Source of the DNA: an uncultured Olsenella sp.
Lineage (GTDB): Bacteria > Actinomycetota > Coriobacteriia > Coriobacteriales > Atopobiaceae
Direction of reading: 5' to 3'
NCBI GenBank assembly: GCA_934660915.1
Contig: CAKUIF010000006.1
Location: 67,324 to 131,323, forward strand
Length of the DNA stretch: 64,000 nucleotides
Below, one piece after another: positions 50,302 through 58,672 of the stretch. The notes beneath the pieces were generated by a model. That model made no database searches. It saw only the letters and a list, made by a program, of their open reading frames with translations, and had not been told where the DNA came from. How positions within the stretch are numbered: the first letter of the stretch is position 1; each line of letters starts with the position of its first letter. A program made the position numbers and the translations under genes.

Positions 50302-50418
50302 TAGGCTGCTTCTGTGGAAGTAATCTAACTTTTTAACTATCGACAAAACCCCAGTTGGCCGGAAGGGCTTCTTTCCAATTCGGTCCTTAGACTACTTCCG
50401 TGGAAGTAGGGCAAGAAG
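50302..50418 (+). repeat. 117-bp terminal inverted repeat (left) around DUF559-like gene
   Basis: 117 bases that are about 80 percent identical by eye to the reverse complement of 51614-51730. It contains the palindrome CTACTTCCGTGGAAGTAG (50392-50409), TTTTTAACTATCG and GGAAGGGCTTCTTTCC. Just inside it, CAAGAAGTGCCGC is repeated twice. Confidence 0.92.
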
Positions 50419-50470
50419 TGCCGCCAAGAAGTGCCGCCGCACCCTGCTGGGCCGCCGCGGCCGATGCCGG

Positions 50471-51490
50471 CTATCCCACGTGATACGGTACGCTCCCGCG
50501 CGCGACCGGGATCCCAAAGAGCGCGTCCTCGAGCCCGCGCCCGCTGCGGGTAGCCTCCAGAAGCTCGTCGCTCAGCCGCTTGTGCTCCGCGAACGTCGCC
50601 TGCACGCCGTCCTCCCTCGGCACCTTGCCCTCCAGGAGCCTTGTCAGGTTATCGAACCGACGCAGGTTGGACAGCTCGTCCGCCTCAACCGTCTTTATCG
50701 ACCAGCCCATGTGCTCGAGCGCCTCGAGCCTCCGGCGGTCCTTGACGTGGTCCAGATGGAACTCGCGGCCGTTGTACTCAAGGCCCGTCCGGGCGTCGGG
50801 CCACGCGATGTCGATGTAGCAGCAGCTCGTTCCCGCCAAGCGCGCAGCGTCGGGGTCGAGGTCGACGCGGTGGTTCAGCGACGGCACGTCAAATCCGTAG
50901 CCGCCCGCGGACGCGGGCAGCGCGAGCTGGCAAGAAACGACGGTCTCCATGGGGGAGCGGGAACCCTCGCGAACATAACTGAGCGCCTCCCGCGCCTTGC
51001 CGAGCCCGCGCAGGCCGTCAAGCTTCTGGACCACGTCGGAGATCGAGTCGATGTTCGTGAGCGGCGGGCGCTCGTAGAACCCCGAGACGTCGGCGGCGAA
51101 GTGCGAGTAGCATCTGCAGAGCTCATAGCCCAAACAGACGGCCTGGGGCAGGGGGAGCTGGCGTGCCATCTGAACAAAGAGCAGTTCAGGGCCGCAAACG
51201 TACAGGCCGTGCAGGAGTCGGACCATGCATCTGCGGGGAATCTCGGCCAGCCCGAACTCGTGGCTTTTGACGTCTGCCGACTGGCACCTGCGGGCGCCTT
51301 TGGAAATCAGCACATGGATGGGCCGGCGCTTGATCCCGTATTGCTCGAGGTCAAGCTTGTGGAGCTTCCGAAAGTCTGTCGAGAAGTGGGGCTCCTTGAG
51401 CAGAAAGTTCGTCCGTCCATATGGGGAAGCTTGGGGCGGGACCGACCGAAGAAACTCGAGCGCGGTCTCGTGCGAGAAAGTCACGGCCAC
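50471..51490 (-). CDS. DUF559-like PD-(D/E)XK-type endonuclease-domain protein
   Basis: About 340 residues. The C-terminal 120 residues match the Vsr/DUF559 pattern: CYIDIAWPDARTGLEYNG (Asp, then Glu-Tyr-Asn-Gly), a His in EFHLDHVKDRRRLEALEH and MGWSIKTVEADEL. The N-terminal 200 residues are unassigned; they recall AbiEi-like proteins that carry a C-terminal DUF559 domain. Frame opens at 51562, but GAGG precedes GTG 51490 / GTG 51484 before TFSHETALEFL; I chose 51490. It is a single gene inside matching 117-bp inverted repeats, with no transposase. Confidence 0.75.
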   Translation of the reverse strand: MAVTFSHETALEFLRSVPPQASPYGRTNFLLKEPHFSTDFRKLHKLDLEQYGIKRRPIHVLISKGARRCQSADVKSHEFGLAEIPRRCMVRLLHGLYVCGPELLFVQMARQLPLPQAVCLGYELCRCYSHFAADVSGFYERPPLTNIDSISDVVQKLDGLRGLGKAREALSYVREGSRSPMETVVSCQLALPASAGGYGFDVPSLNHRVDLDPDAARLAGTSCCYIDIAWPDARTGLEYNGREFHLDHVKDRRRLEALEHMGWSIKTVEADELSNLRRFDNLTRLLEGKVPREDGVQATFAEHKRLSDELLEATRSGRGLEDALFGIPVARGSVPYHVG

Positions 51491-51613
51491 GGCGCCTCGT
51501 TTCGTAGAGGGCGAGCGAGTGCGAAGACTATACGGGCGGGGCGGCAAAACCACAAGCGGCAATCGGCGGCCGGTTTGATTTCCCGGCTGTCCGCGAGGGG
51601 CGTCGGGCCGGCC

Positions 51614-51730
51614 CTTCTTGCCCTACTTCTGTAGAAGTGCCCCAACGCCCCATTTGGAAAGAAGCCCTTCCAGGCAACTGGGCTTTTGCCGATAGTTAAA
51701 AAGATAGGCTACTTCCGTGGAAGTAGCCTA
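51614..51730 (-). repeat. 117-bp terminal inverted repeat (right) around DUF559-like gene
   Basis: Mirror copy of 50302-50418, same length. The outer end holds CTACTTCCGTGGAAGTAG (51709-51726), the inner end CTACTTCTGTAGAAGT. With the left copy it bounds a 1429-bp unit. Confidence 0.92.
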
Positions 51731-51779
51731 TCCGACTCAAGCTATGCCGTTTGGAAAGAAGCGCGCCTGCAGCCGCTCG

Positions 51780-53150
51780 CTAGTTCTTCAGCGAGTTGAG
51801 CGGGGCCGGGAAGCGCCCGCCGCGGTGGGCGAGGACGGTGCCGGCGTGGGGGTTCACGGGCATGATCGGCGCGGAGCCAAAGAGGCCGCCGAACTCGAGC
51901 ATGTCGCCCTCGGACTTGCCGATGGCCGGGATCAGTCGGACGGCGGTGGTCTTGGTGTTGATCACGCCGATGGCCATCTCGTCGGCGATGATGCCGGCGA
52001 TGGCCTCGACCGAGGTGTCGCCCGGGATGGCGATCATGTCGAGGCCCACGGAGCACACGCAGGTCATGGCCTCCAGCTTCTCGATGGACAGCGCGCCGTC
52101 CACGGCCGCCTGGATCATGCCGGCGTCCTCGGACACGGGGATGAAAGCGCCCGAGAGGCCGCCGACGGAGGACGACGCCATGACGCCGCCCTTCTTTACA
52201 CAGTCGTTCAGGAGGGCGAGGGCCGCGGTGGTGCCGGGGCCGCCGCACTGGCCGACGCCGATGATCTCGAGGATCTTTGCCACGGAGTCGCCGGCCGCGG
52301 GGGTCGGGGCGAGGCTGAGGTCCACAATGCCCTTCTCGACGCCGAGGCGACGGCTGGCCTCGCGGCTCATGAGCTCGCCGGCGCGGGTGATCTTGAAGGC
52401 GGTCTGCTTGATCTTCTCGGCGACCTGCATGAGGTTCGCGTCGTCGGGTAGCTCAGAGAGGGCGGCGGCCATGACGCCGGGGCCCGAGACGCCGACGTTG
52501 ATCACGGCGTCGGCCTCGCCGGAGCCGTGGACGGCGCCCGCCATGAAGGGGGAGTCCTCGACCATGTTCGCGAAGACGACGAACTTGGCGGCGCCGTAGC
52601 AGTCGATGTCGACGGTGCGGCGCGCGCACTCCTGGATGGTCTGCGCGGAAAGAAGGACAGCGTCCATGTTGATGCCCGCGCGCGTGGAGGCGATGTTCAA
52701 CGAGGAGCAGACGCGCTCGGTCGTGGCCAGCGCCTCGGGCACGGAGTTGATGAGCTTGCGGTCGGTGGCGCCGATGCCCTTCTGGATGAGGGCGGAGAAG
52801 CCGCCCATGAAGTCGATGCCCAGGGTCTCGGCGGCGCGGTCCATGGCGTGGGCGATGGGCGAGAGGTCCTCGTCCTTGCAGCCGGCGGCGATCTGGGCGA
52901 CGGGGGTCACCGAGACGCGCTTGTTTGCGATGGGGATGCCGTACTCGTCCTGGAGGTCGTCTGCGGTCTGGACGAGGTTCTCGGCCGTGGTCGTGATTCT
53001 GTCGTAGACCTTGTCGCACATGCGGCCCATGTCCTCGTCGGCGCAGCCCGCGAGGCTGATGCCCATGGTGATGGTGCGGAGGTCGAGGTTCTGCTCGGAG
53101 ACCATCGAGAGGGTCTCGGCCACTTCCTGAGGAGTGATGTCCACTTGCAT
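51780..53150 (-). CDS. UPF0210 / DUF711 (PFL-family) protein
   Basis: 456 residues, full family length. Typical segments: [77 protein letters not shown] and [18 protein letters not shown]. These proteins show distant similarity to pyruvate formate-lyase/ribonucleotide-reductase folds but their reaction is unknown. In many genomes an ACT-domain gene (UPF0237) sits next to it; none is here. AAGGGG is very close to ATG 53150; GTG 53144 is a possible alternative start. Confidence 0.92.
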   Translation of the reverse strand: MQVDITPQEVAETLSMVSEQNLDLRTITMGISLAGCADEDMGRMCDKVYDRITTTAENLVQTADDLQDEYGIPIANKRVSVTPVAQIAAGCKDEDLSPIAHAMDRAAETLGIDFMGGFSALIQKGIGATDRKLINSVPEALATTERVCSSLNIASTRAGINMDAVLLSAQTIQECARRTVDIDCYGAAKFVVFANMVEDSPFMAGAVHGSGEADAVINVGVSGPGVMAAALSELPDDANLMQVAEKIKQTAFKITRAGELMSREASRRLGVEKGIVDLSLAPTPAAGDSVAKILEIIGVGQCGGPGTTAALALLNDCVKKGGVMASSSVGGLSGAFIPVSEDAGMIQAAVDGALSIEKLEAMTCVCSVGLDMIAIPGDTSVEAIAGIIADEMAIGVINTKTTAVRLIPAIGKSEGDMLEFGGLFGSAPIMPVNPHAGTVLAHRGGRFPAPLNSLKN

Positions 53151-53228
53151 GCCCCTTTACGGCTCGTTCGTTGACGTAACTAATAAGTATACGGTGAGCT
53201 GCCGCCCGCACGCCATGCCGTAACAACC

Positions 53229-53325
53229 CTGGGACAAAAGGGACGGGGGATTTTGTCCCAAAACGTGGAGGCCGGAGAGGGTTTCTCCACAAGCTGGGAC
53301 AAAATCCCCCGTCCCCTTTGTCCCA
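53229..53325. repeat. Long inverted repeat, GGGACAAAAGGGACGGGG family (copy 2)
   Basis: Arms CTGGGACAAAAGGGACGGGG... and its mirror ending at 53325, with a few mismatches near the centre, and inner GTGGAG/CTCCAC. It lies in the 603-bp gap (53151-53753) upstream of the arabinose-type operon. Apart from this repeat, the operator below and a small hairpin CTTGCGC/GCGCAAG (53703-53721), I see no gene there. Confidence 0.9.
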
Positions 53326-53661
53326 GTGGTGGATGTAAACACATCTAAACAAAACGCTCAAAAAAAGGCCCATATCGTATAAACAATCACCTAAACAGAC
53401 CACTCGCCACCGTTTCCGTACCGCTCGCGGGGGTATGTCTCGGCAAGCGTTTAGTAAGGGTTTAAAACAGAGTCAGACACAAGGTTGATACATGAGCAAG
53501 ACCCGCTCTGCAAGTATCTACGCAGTTAAAAGGCGGTTTAGCTGAACTGAACCTGAGCTCAGCGCTCGGGGTTGCTTGAAGGAGCGGCGCATCCGCGACG
53601 ACAATGTCACCCCCCCCACATAACACGAGGTCGAAGCGATCTCGCCCTAATCTTTGAATGT

Positions 53662-53685
53662 AGTAAACAGTTTACTGCTGTTTAC
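53662..53685. promoter_or_regulatory. Overlapping GTAAAC half-sites: candidate sugar-regulator operator
   Basis: AGTAAAC-A-GTTTACT (53662-53676) and GTAAACAG-N7-CTGTTTAC (53663-53685) share half-sites, giving three GTAAAC units, about 70 bases before the sugar-binding protein gene. Likely the operator of a LacI- or GntR-type regulator encoded elsewhere. Confidence 0.55.
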
Positions 53686-53753
53686 ACATTGTTTTCAGTG
53701 AACTTGCGCATAAGGCGCAAGTGAGGGAAGCAACACGAAGGGAAGGAAACACT

Positions 53754-54947
53754 ATGGGCAACATTTCGAGGAGGAACTTCCTCAAGTACGCCGGACTCAC
53801 CGGTGGCGTCGCTGGTCTGGCCAGCCTGGCCGGCTGCTCCGGCAACGGCGGCGACGGCGCTGACGGCGACAAGATCAAGATCGGCGTCTCGATCTGGTCC
53901 TCCACCGACGCGCTCGGCAAGCTCTCCGTCGACATCATCAAGAAGGCCGCCGACATCCTGGGCGTCGAGATCACCACGGTCGACCAGGGCCACGTCTCCG
54001 AGCAGGTCACGGCCTCCATCGAGACCCTCTGCGCCGCCGGCTGCAACGGCATCGTCGTCTGCAACTCCGCCGACTCCGAGATGACCGCCGCCATCAACAC
54101 CTGCAACGACAACCAGGTCTACCTGGCCCAGTTCTACCGCATGATCTCCAAGGAGAACTCGCCCGACGTCTACTCGCTCGCCGAGAACTCCCAGTACTAC
54201 ATCGGCGCCGTCCACGAGGACGAGGTCGGCAACGGCGAGAAGCTCATCGAGCTTTTGACCGCCGACAACGCCGACGCCTTCGAGGGCATCCAGAAGGGCG
54301 CCCGCAACATCAAGCTCGAGGCCTGGACCGTCGGCGACGCCACCTTCCAGGAGCGCTGGAAGGGCTACAAGTCCGGCATCGAGAAGTGGAACGCCGCCAA
54401 CCCGAGCGACCAGGCCACTCTCTCCGACCCGGTCTACGCCAACACCTCCTCCTCTGAGGGCGCCAACGTCACCCAGCAGTTCTACAACACCGACAACACT
54501 ATGGACGCCCTGATCGTCGCCGGTGGCGGCGGCGACCCGCTGGTCGGCTCCGTGGGTCAGCTCAAGAACATGAGCCTCACCGGCAAGATCCGCGTCGCCT
54601 CCACCGACTTCCTGGACGACCTCAAGGAGCAGCTTGCAACCGGCGGCATGTACTGCGAGTCCGGCGGCCACTTCTGCGACCCGCTCTACTCCTTCCTGAT
54701 GGTCTACGCCGCCTGCAAGGGCTCCGAGACCTTCATGCCCAAGTCCGGCGATTTCGGCAAGGAGATCAAGTTCCCCTACGTCTTCGTTTCCTCCGTCAAG
54801 GAGTACGAGGACTACGAGAAGTACTTCGTCGACGACGCTCCTTACACCGACGACGAGATGAAGGACCTCGCCACCAAGGACTTCGATGCCCTGTGCACCT
54901 CCGCCGAGTCCCTGTCCATCGAGGACGTCAAGACCCGCCACGCCTAG
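53754..54947 (+). CDS. CUT2 sugar ABC transporter substrate-binding lipoprotein (Tat signal)
   Basis: 397 residues. N-terminus MGNISRRNFLKYAG is a twin-arginine signal, followed by a lipobox LASLAGC, so it should be exported folded and lipid-anchored. The mature part is a periplasmic-binding-protein type I fold (KIGVSIWSSTDALGKLSVDII, GCNGIVVCNSADSEM). It is first in an operon with ABC permeases and ATPase and arabinose catabolic genes, so it probably binds L-arabinose or an arabinose-containing sugar; substrate is inferred. GGAAGGAAA precedes ATG 53754. Confidence 0.9.
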   Translation: MGNISRRNFLKYAGLTGGVAGLASLAGCSGNGGDGADGDKIKIGVSIWSSTDALGKLSVDIIKKAADILGVEITTVDQGHVSEQVTASIETLCAAGCNGIVVCNSADSEMTAAINTCNDNQVYLAQFYRMISKENSPDVYSLAENSQYYIGAVHEDEVGNGEKLIELLTADNADAFEGIQKGARNIKLEAWTVGDATFQERWKGYKSGIEKWNAANPSDQATLSDPVYANTSSSEGANVTQQFYNTDNTMDALIVAGGGGDPLVGSVGQLKNMSLTGKIRVASTDFLDDLKEQLATGGMYCESGGHFCDPLYSFLMVYAACKGSETFMPKSGDFGKEIKFPYVFVSSVKEYEDYEKYFVDDAPYTDDEMKDLATKDFDALCTSAESLSIEDVKTRHA

Positions 54948-54985
54948 TCGCAAGGCGATCGCGGACGCAATTCTCCGTTAGCTGG

Positions 54986-55013
54986 GGGCGGGCCCTGTCC
55001 CTAGGGCCCGCCC
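54986..55013 (+). terminator. Intra-operon hairpin after binding-protein gene
   Basis: Perfect 11-bp stem GGGCGGGCCCT / AGGGCCCGCCC with a 6-base loop, followed by TTAACTATTT. Such hairpins after binding-protein genes usually allow partial read-through or protect the upstream mRNA, giving more binding protein than permease. Confidence 0.6.
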
Positions 55014-55067
55014 TTAACTATTTGCAAGGCAAAGCACGTGTGTGGGAAATAAAGGGAAGGATCGTGA

Positions 55068-56015
55068 ATGGAACTCCTAAAGAAGGCTAAGCAGAGCCAG
55101 TGGTATGGCGTTGGCCTGCTCCTCATCATCACGGTCGCGGTGTGGGTCGTCTTCAAGCTCCTGTGCCCGGGCACCTTCGGTTCGCCCGATCAGATGCTGA
55201 CCTACCTGCAGACCGGCCTGATCTACGCGGTAGGCGGCTGCGGCCTCTACTTCATCGTCGTCATGGGCCTGTGGGACTTCTCCATCGGCTCTATTCTTGT
55301 TCTGGCGTGCCTGCTGTCCATCGGCTTCTCGCAGATGCTCGGCGTCGCGGGTCTCATCGTGGCCCCGATCCTCTGCGGCGCGCTTCTTGGCGCCGCCAAC
55401 GGCCTCGCCTACATTAAGCTGCGTATTCCCTCGCTGATCGTCACGGTCGGCCTGTCTTTGATCTACGAGGCCTTCTCGGTCTTCGCCTCCGCGTGGGCCG
55501 GCACCCGCCTCGCCGATCAATACAAGATGTTCGGCGCGTACCCCTGGAACCTCATCCTGGCGCTCCTCGCGTTCGCGCTCTGCTCGTTCATCCTCAAGTA
55601 CACCAAGCTCGGCACCTACGTCAACGCCATCGGCGCCAACGAGGCCGTCGCAAAGAACATGGGCGTCGACGTCGACAAGTACAAGTTCCTCGCCTTCGTG
55701 CTCTGCTCCATGTTCGTCGGCATCATGGCCGTCCTCTACATCGGCTACGGCACCGCCCAGACCCCGATGACCGGCATGCTCTCCCAGTCGCTCAACTTCA
55801 AGCCGCTCATGGGCACCTTCTTTGGCTTGGCCTTCAAGAAGTACGGCCACCCCGTCGCGTCCATCGTCATCGGCGAGTTCATCATCGCCATGATGTTCGC
55901 CGGCTTCGTCGCGCTCGGCATGCCCGTCACGGTCAACAACATCGTCACCGGCGCCACCCTGCTCGGCATCGTCTTCGTCACCACCAAGCGCATCAAGGGC
56001 GCTGTCGTCAAGTAA
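55068..56015 (+). CDS. CUT2 sugar ABC transporter permease (first)
   Basis: 315 residues, eight to ten helices of the RbsC/YtfT family. FIVVMGLWDFSIGSILVLA is the typical region after the first helices; the cytoplasmic coupling loop with the EAA-like pattern is GTYVNAIGANEAVAKNMGVDVDKYK. The end is TGATLLGIVFVTTKRIKG. It lies 16 bases before the ATPase gene. A second, different permease gene follows the ATPase, so the channel is probably a heterodimer. Confidence 0.9.
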   Translation: MELLKKAKQSQWYGVGLLLIITVAVWVVFKLLCPGTFGSPDQMLTYLQTGLIYAVGGCGLYFIVVMGLWDFSIGSILVLACLLSIGFSQMLGVAGLIVAPILCGALLGAANGLAYIKLRIPSLIVTVGLSLIYEAFSVFASAWAGTRLADQYKMFGAYPWNLILALLAFALCSFILKYTKLGTYVNAIGANEAVAKNMGVDVDKYKFLAFVLCSMFVGIMAVLYIGYGTAQTPMTGMLSQSLNFKPLMGTFFGLAFKKYGHPVASIVIGEFIIAMMFAGFVALGMPVTVNNIVTGATLLGIVFVTTKRIKGAVVK

Positions 56016-56031
56016 AGGAGGGATACACACC

Positions 56032-57537
56032 ATGAGCGAACAGAAACTGCTGCTCCACGCGGAGAAGATCGACAAGAAGTTCGGCCCGACCCACGCCGTC
56101 AAGGAGGTGTCCCTCGACTTCTACGAGGGCGAGATCCACGCCCTTATCGGCGAGAACGGCTCCGGCAAGTCCACCTTCACCAACATGTTGACGGGCATCC
56201 TGCCCATCGGCTCCGGCACCTTCACCCTCGACGGCGAGCAGGTCGCGCCCAAAAACCAGGTCGACGCGAACCACCACGGCATCGCCATCGTCGTCCAGGA
56301 GATCGGCACCCTGTCCGGCCTCACCGTTGCCGAGAACATGTTCTTGGGCGACGAGGACCAGTTCATCAAGAACGGCCTCAAGAACACCGGCGCCATGAAC
56401 AAGAAGGCCCAGGAGCTTCTTGATTCCTACGGCCTTAGCTACATCAAGGCGACCCAGCCCATCGACAACTACGACTTCGAGGACCGCAAGCTCGTCGAGA
56501 TCGTCAAGTCCACCTGGTTCGACCCGAAGATCCTCGTCGTCGACGAGACCACCACGGCGCTCGGCGAGGGCGGCCGCAAGAAGCTCTTCGAGGTCATGCG
56601 CGACGTCCGCGCCAAGGGCCACTGCGTGATCTTCATCTCGCACGACATGGCCGAGGTCATCGAGATGAGCGACCGCATCTCCATCCTGCGCGACGGCGAC
56701 TACATCACCACCGTCGAGAAGTCCGAGGTCGACGAGGACAAGCTCAAGGTCCTCATGGTCGGCCGTGAGCTCGGCGGCCACTACTACCGCCAGGACTACC
56801 CGGACTACAAGACCCAGAAGGCCGGCGAGGTCGCCGTCTCCGTCCAGAACGTGAGCGTCCCGGGCCAGATCTCGGACCTTTCGTTCGACCTGCACTACGG
56901 CGAGATCCTGGGTATCGGCGGTCTTTCCGAGTGCGGCATGCACGAGGTCGGCAAGGCCATCTTCGGCGCGTCCTACGACCGCACCGGCGAGGTCGTGCTC
57001 GCCGACGGCACCCACGTCAACGACATCAACACCGCCATCAACCACTCCGTCGCCTACACGTCCAAGGACCGCGACAACGAGTCGCTGCTCATCCAGGACA
57101 CCATCGAGGACAACATCACCATCCCCTCGATGCGCGACATGGGCACCTTCCTGTCGGACAAGAAGCTCAACGAGTTCGCCGACCTCTATGCCAAGCAGAT
57201 GCAGACCAAGATGGTCAACGTCAAGCAGTACGTCTCGGCGCTGTCCGGCGGCAACAAGCAGAAGGTCGTCCTTGCCCGCTGGCTTGGCAAGAAGTCCGAC
57301 ATCTTGATTCTCGACTCGCCGACCCGCGGCATCGACATCAAGGTCAAGGCCGCCATCTACAACCTGCTTGAGGACATGCGCGCCGAGGGCAAGGCGATTC
57401 TGATCATCTCCGAGGAGATCATGGAGCTGATCGGCATGTGCGACCGCATCTACATCATGAAAGACGGAAAAATCAACGGCGAGCTCGAGCGCAGCCCCGA
57501 GCTGTCCGACAAAGACCTCATCTCCAAGATGGTCTAG
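56032..57537 (+). CDS. CUT2 sugar ABC transporter ATPase (RbsA/MglA-like, two domains)
   Basis: 501 residues. Domain 1: Walker A GENGSGKSTF, Q-loop VVQEIGTLSGLTV, Walker B ILVVDETTTAL (Thr instead of the usual Pro), H-loop FISHDM; its signature is degenerate (DFEDRKLVEI). Domain 2: the Walker A position reads GIGGLSECGMHEVG and lacks the Lys, as in RbsA/MglA, but the signature LSGGNKQKVVLARWL and ILDSPTRGID are good. It powers import together with the two permeases. GGAGGG precedes ATG 56032. Confidence 0.92.
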   Translation: MSEQKLLLHAEKIDKKFGPTHAVKEVSLDFYEGEIHALIGENGSGKSTFTNMLTGILPIGSGTFTLDGEQVAPKNQVDANHHGIAIVVQEIGTLSGLTVAENMFLGDEDQFIKNGLKNTGAMNKKAQELLDSYGLSYIKATQPIDNYDFEDRKLVEIVKSTWFDPKILVVDETTTALGEGGRKKLFEVMRDVRAKGHCVIFISHDMAEVIEMSDRISILRDGDYITTVEKSEVDEDKLKVLMVGRELGGHYYRQDYPDYKTQKAGEVAVSVQNVSVPGQISDLSFDLHYGEILGIGGLSECGMHEVGKAIFGASYDRTGEVVLADGTHVNDINTAINHSVAYTSKDRDNESLLIQDTIEDNITIPSMRDMGTFLSDKKLNEFADLYAKQMQTKMVNVKQYVSALSGGNKQKVVLARWLGKKSDILILDSPTRGIDIKVKAAIYNLLEDMRAEGKAILIISEEIMELIGMCDRIYIMKDGKINGELERSPELSDKDLISKMV

Positions 57538-57549
57538 GAGGCGAATCAG

Positions 57550-58533
57550 ATGGCAACTACCAACGATGCGGCGCTCGATCCAAAGAAGGGCGCTGCCGAG
57601 GCCAAGAAGAGCTTCGACCTCTCGGCCGTTAAGGACTTCCTCCCGCTCATCGGTTTCGTGGTGATCCTGGCGTTCTTCGCCATCGCGACCGGCGGCTCGA
57701 TCCTCACCCCGAAGAACATCACCTTGATTCTCTCCGGCGGCTACATGCTCATGATCGCGGCGTGCGGCGTCTGGATGATCATGGCGATGGGGTGCCTGGA
57801 CTTCTCGCAGGGCTCCATGCTCGGCGTCTCCTGCGCCGTGGTCTGCGCCCTTTCCCAGTACAACTTGGTGCTCGCCATCCTCGGCGGCATCGCGACGGGC
57901 GCCGTGATCGGCCTTATCAACGCGCTCTTCCACGTTAAGGGCCAGATCCAGTCCTTCGTGGTCACGATGTGCATGATGTTCCTGCTCCGCGGCGTCTGCG
58001 CCTTCCTCACCACCGAGAAGCCCGTCCAGGCTGCTGGCTACATCACCGGCTTCAACAACATGCCGCTGCTCATGGGCATCACTATCGCGGTCCTCGTCAT
58101 CACCTTCGTGATCACCCGCTTCACCTGCCTCGGCCACAACCTCAAGGCCATCGGCGCCAACGAGAAGGGCGCCCGCTTCGCCGGCATCAAGGTCCAGAAG
58201 ACCAAGATTCTGGTCTACGTGGCCGCCGGCTGCATCACCGGCTTCGCGGCGTTCATCAACGCGGTCAAGATCGGCTCCGTCACCGCCACCTCCGGCAACA
58301 TGCTCGAGACCCAGCTCCTCATCGCCATGGTCTTGGGCGGCATGCCGATCAACGGCGGCGCCCGCGCCCGCTTCTCCAACGTCGTCATCGGCGTCGCGTC
58401 CTATCTCGTGCTCCAGAAGGGCCTCGTCATGCTCGGCCTGACCACCGAGATGCAGCAGCTGGCCCTCGGCATCATCTTCGTCTGCATGGTCGCCCTCTTC
58501 TCCGACCGCAGCTCGAACCAGGTCATCAAGTAG
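57550..58533 (+). CDS. CUT2 sugar ABC transporter permease (second)
   Basis: 327 residues. After a soluble N-terminus of about 30 residues come the RbsC-family helices: MLMIAACGVWMIMAMGCLDFSQGSM matches the conserved region, with coupling loop GHNLKAIGANEKGARFAGIKVQKTK, and GGMPINGGARARFSNVVIG near the C-terminus. It differs clearly from the first permease. Two permeases with one ATPase and one binding protein is the layout of the galactofuranose importer YtfQRT-YjfF. AGGAGGCG precedes ATG 57550. Confidence 0.9.
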   Translation: MATTNDAALDPKKGAAEAKKSFDLSAVKDFLPLIGFVVILAFFAIATGGSILTPKNITLILSGGYMLMIAACGVWMIMAMGCLDFSQGSMLGVSCAVVCALSQYNLVLAILGGIATGAVIGLINALFHVKGQIQSFVVTMCMMFLLRGVCAFLTTEKPVQAAGYITGFNNMPLLMGITIAVLVITFVITRFTCLGHNLKAIGANEKGARFAGIKVQKTKILVYVAAGCITGFAAFINAVKIGSVTATSGNMLETQLLIAMVLGGMPINGGARARFSNVVIGVASYLVLQKGLVMLGLTTEMQQLALGIIFVCMVALFSDRSSNQVIK

Positions 58534-58555
58534 TTCTCGGCTCCACCCTCCCCTT

Positions 58556-58596
58556 GGCCCCGTCCCTTGCCCACCTCTTCCCTTGGGGACGGGGCC
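58556..58596 (+). terminator. Intra-operon hairpin before araA
   Basis: 11-bp perfect stem (GGCCCCGTCCC with GGGACGGGGCC) with a 19-base C/T-rich loop, no T-run. Possible processing site or attenuator between transporter and catabolic genes. Confidence 0.45.
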
Positions 58597-58672
58597 ATCC
58601 GGGAGGTCCCCCTTATGGCGGCCCTGCCGCCCAAAATCGCTTGCACCGCATATGCGTCCGAAAGGAACGAAC

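Noticed and set aside
50302..51730. Classical insertion sequence
   Set aside because: No DDE, serine or HUH transposase is encoded; the gene inside looks like a DUF559-type protein. No target-site duplication is apparent at the ends.
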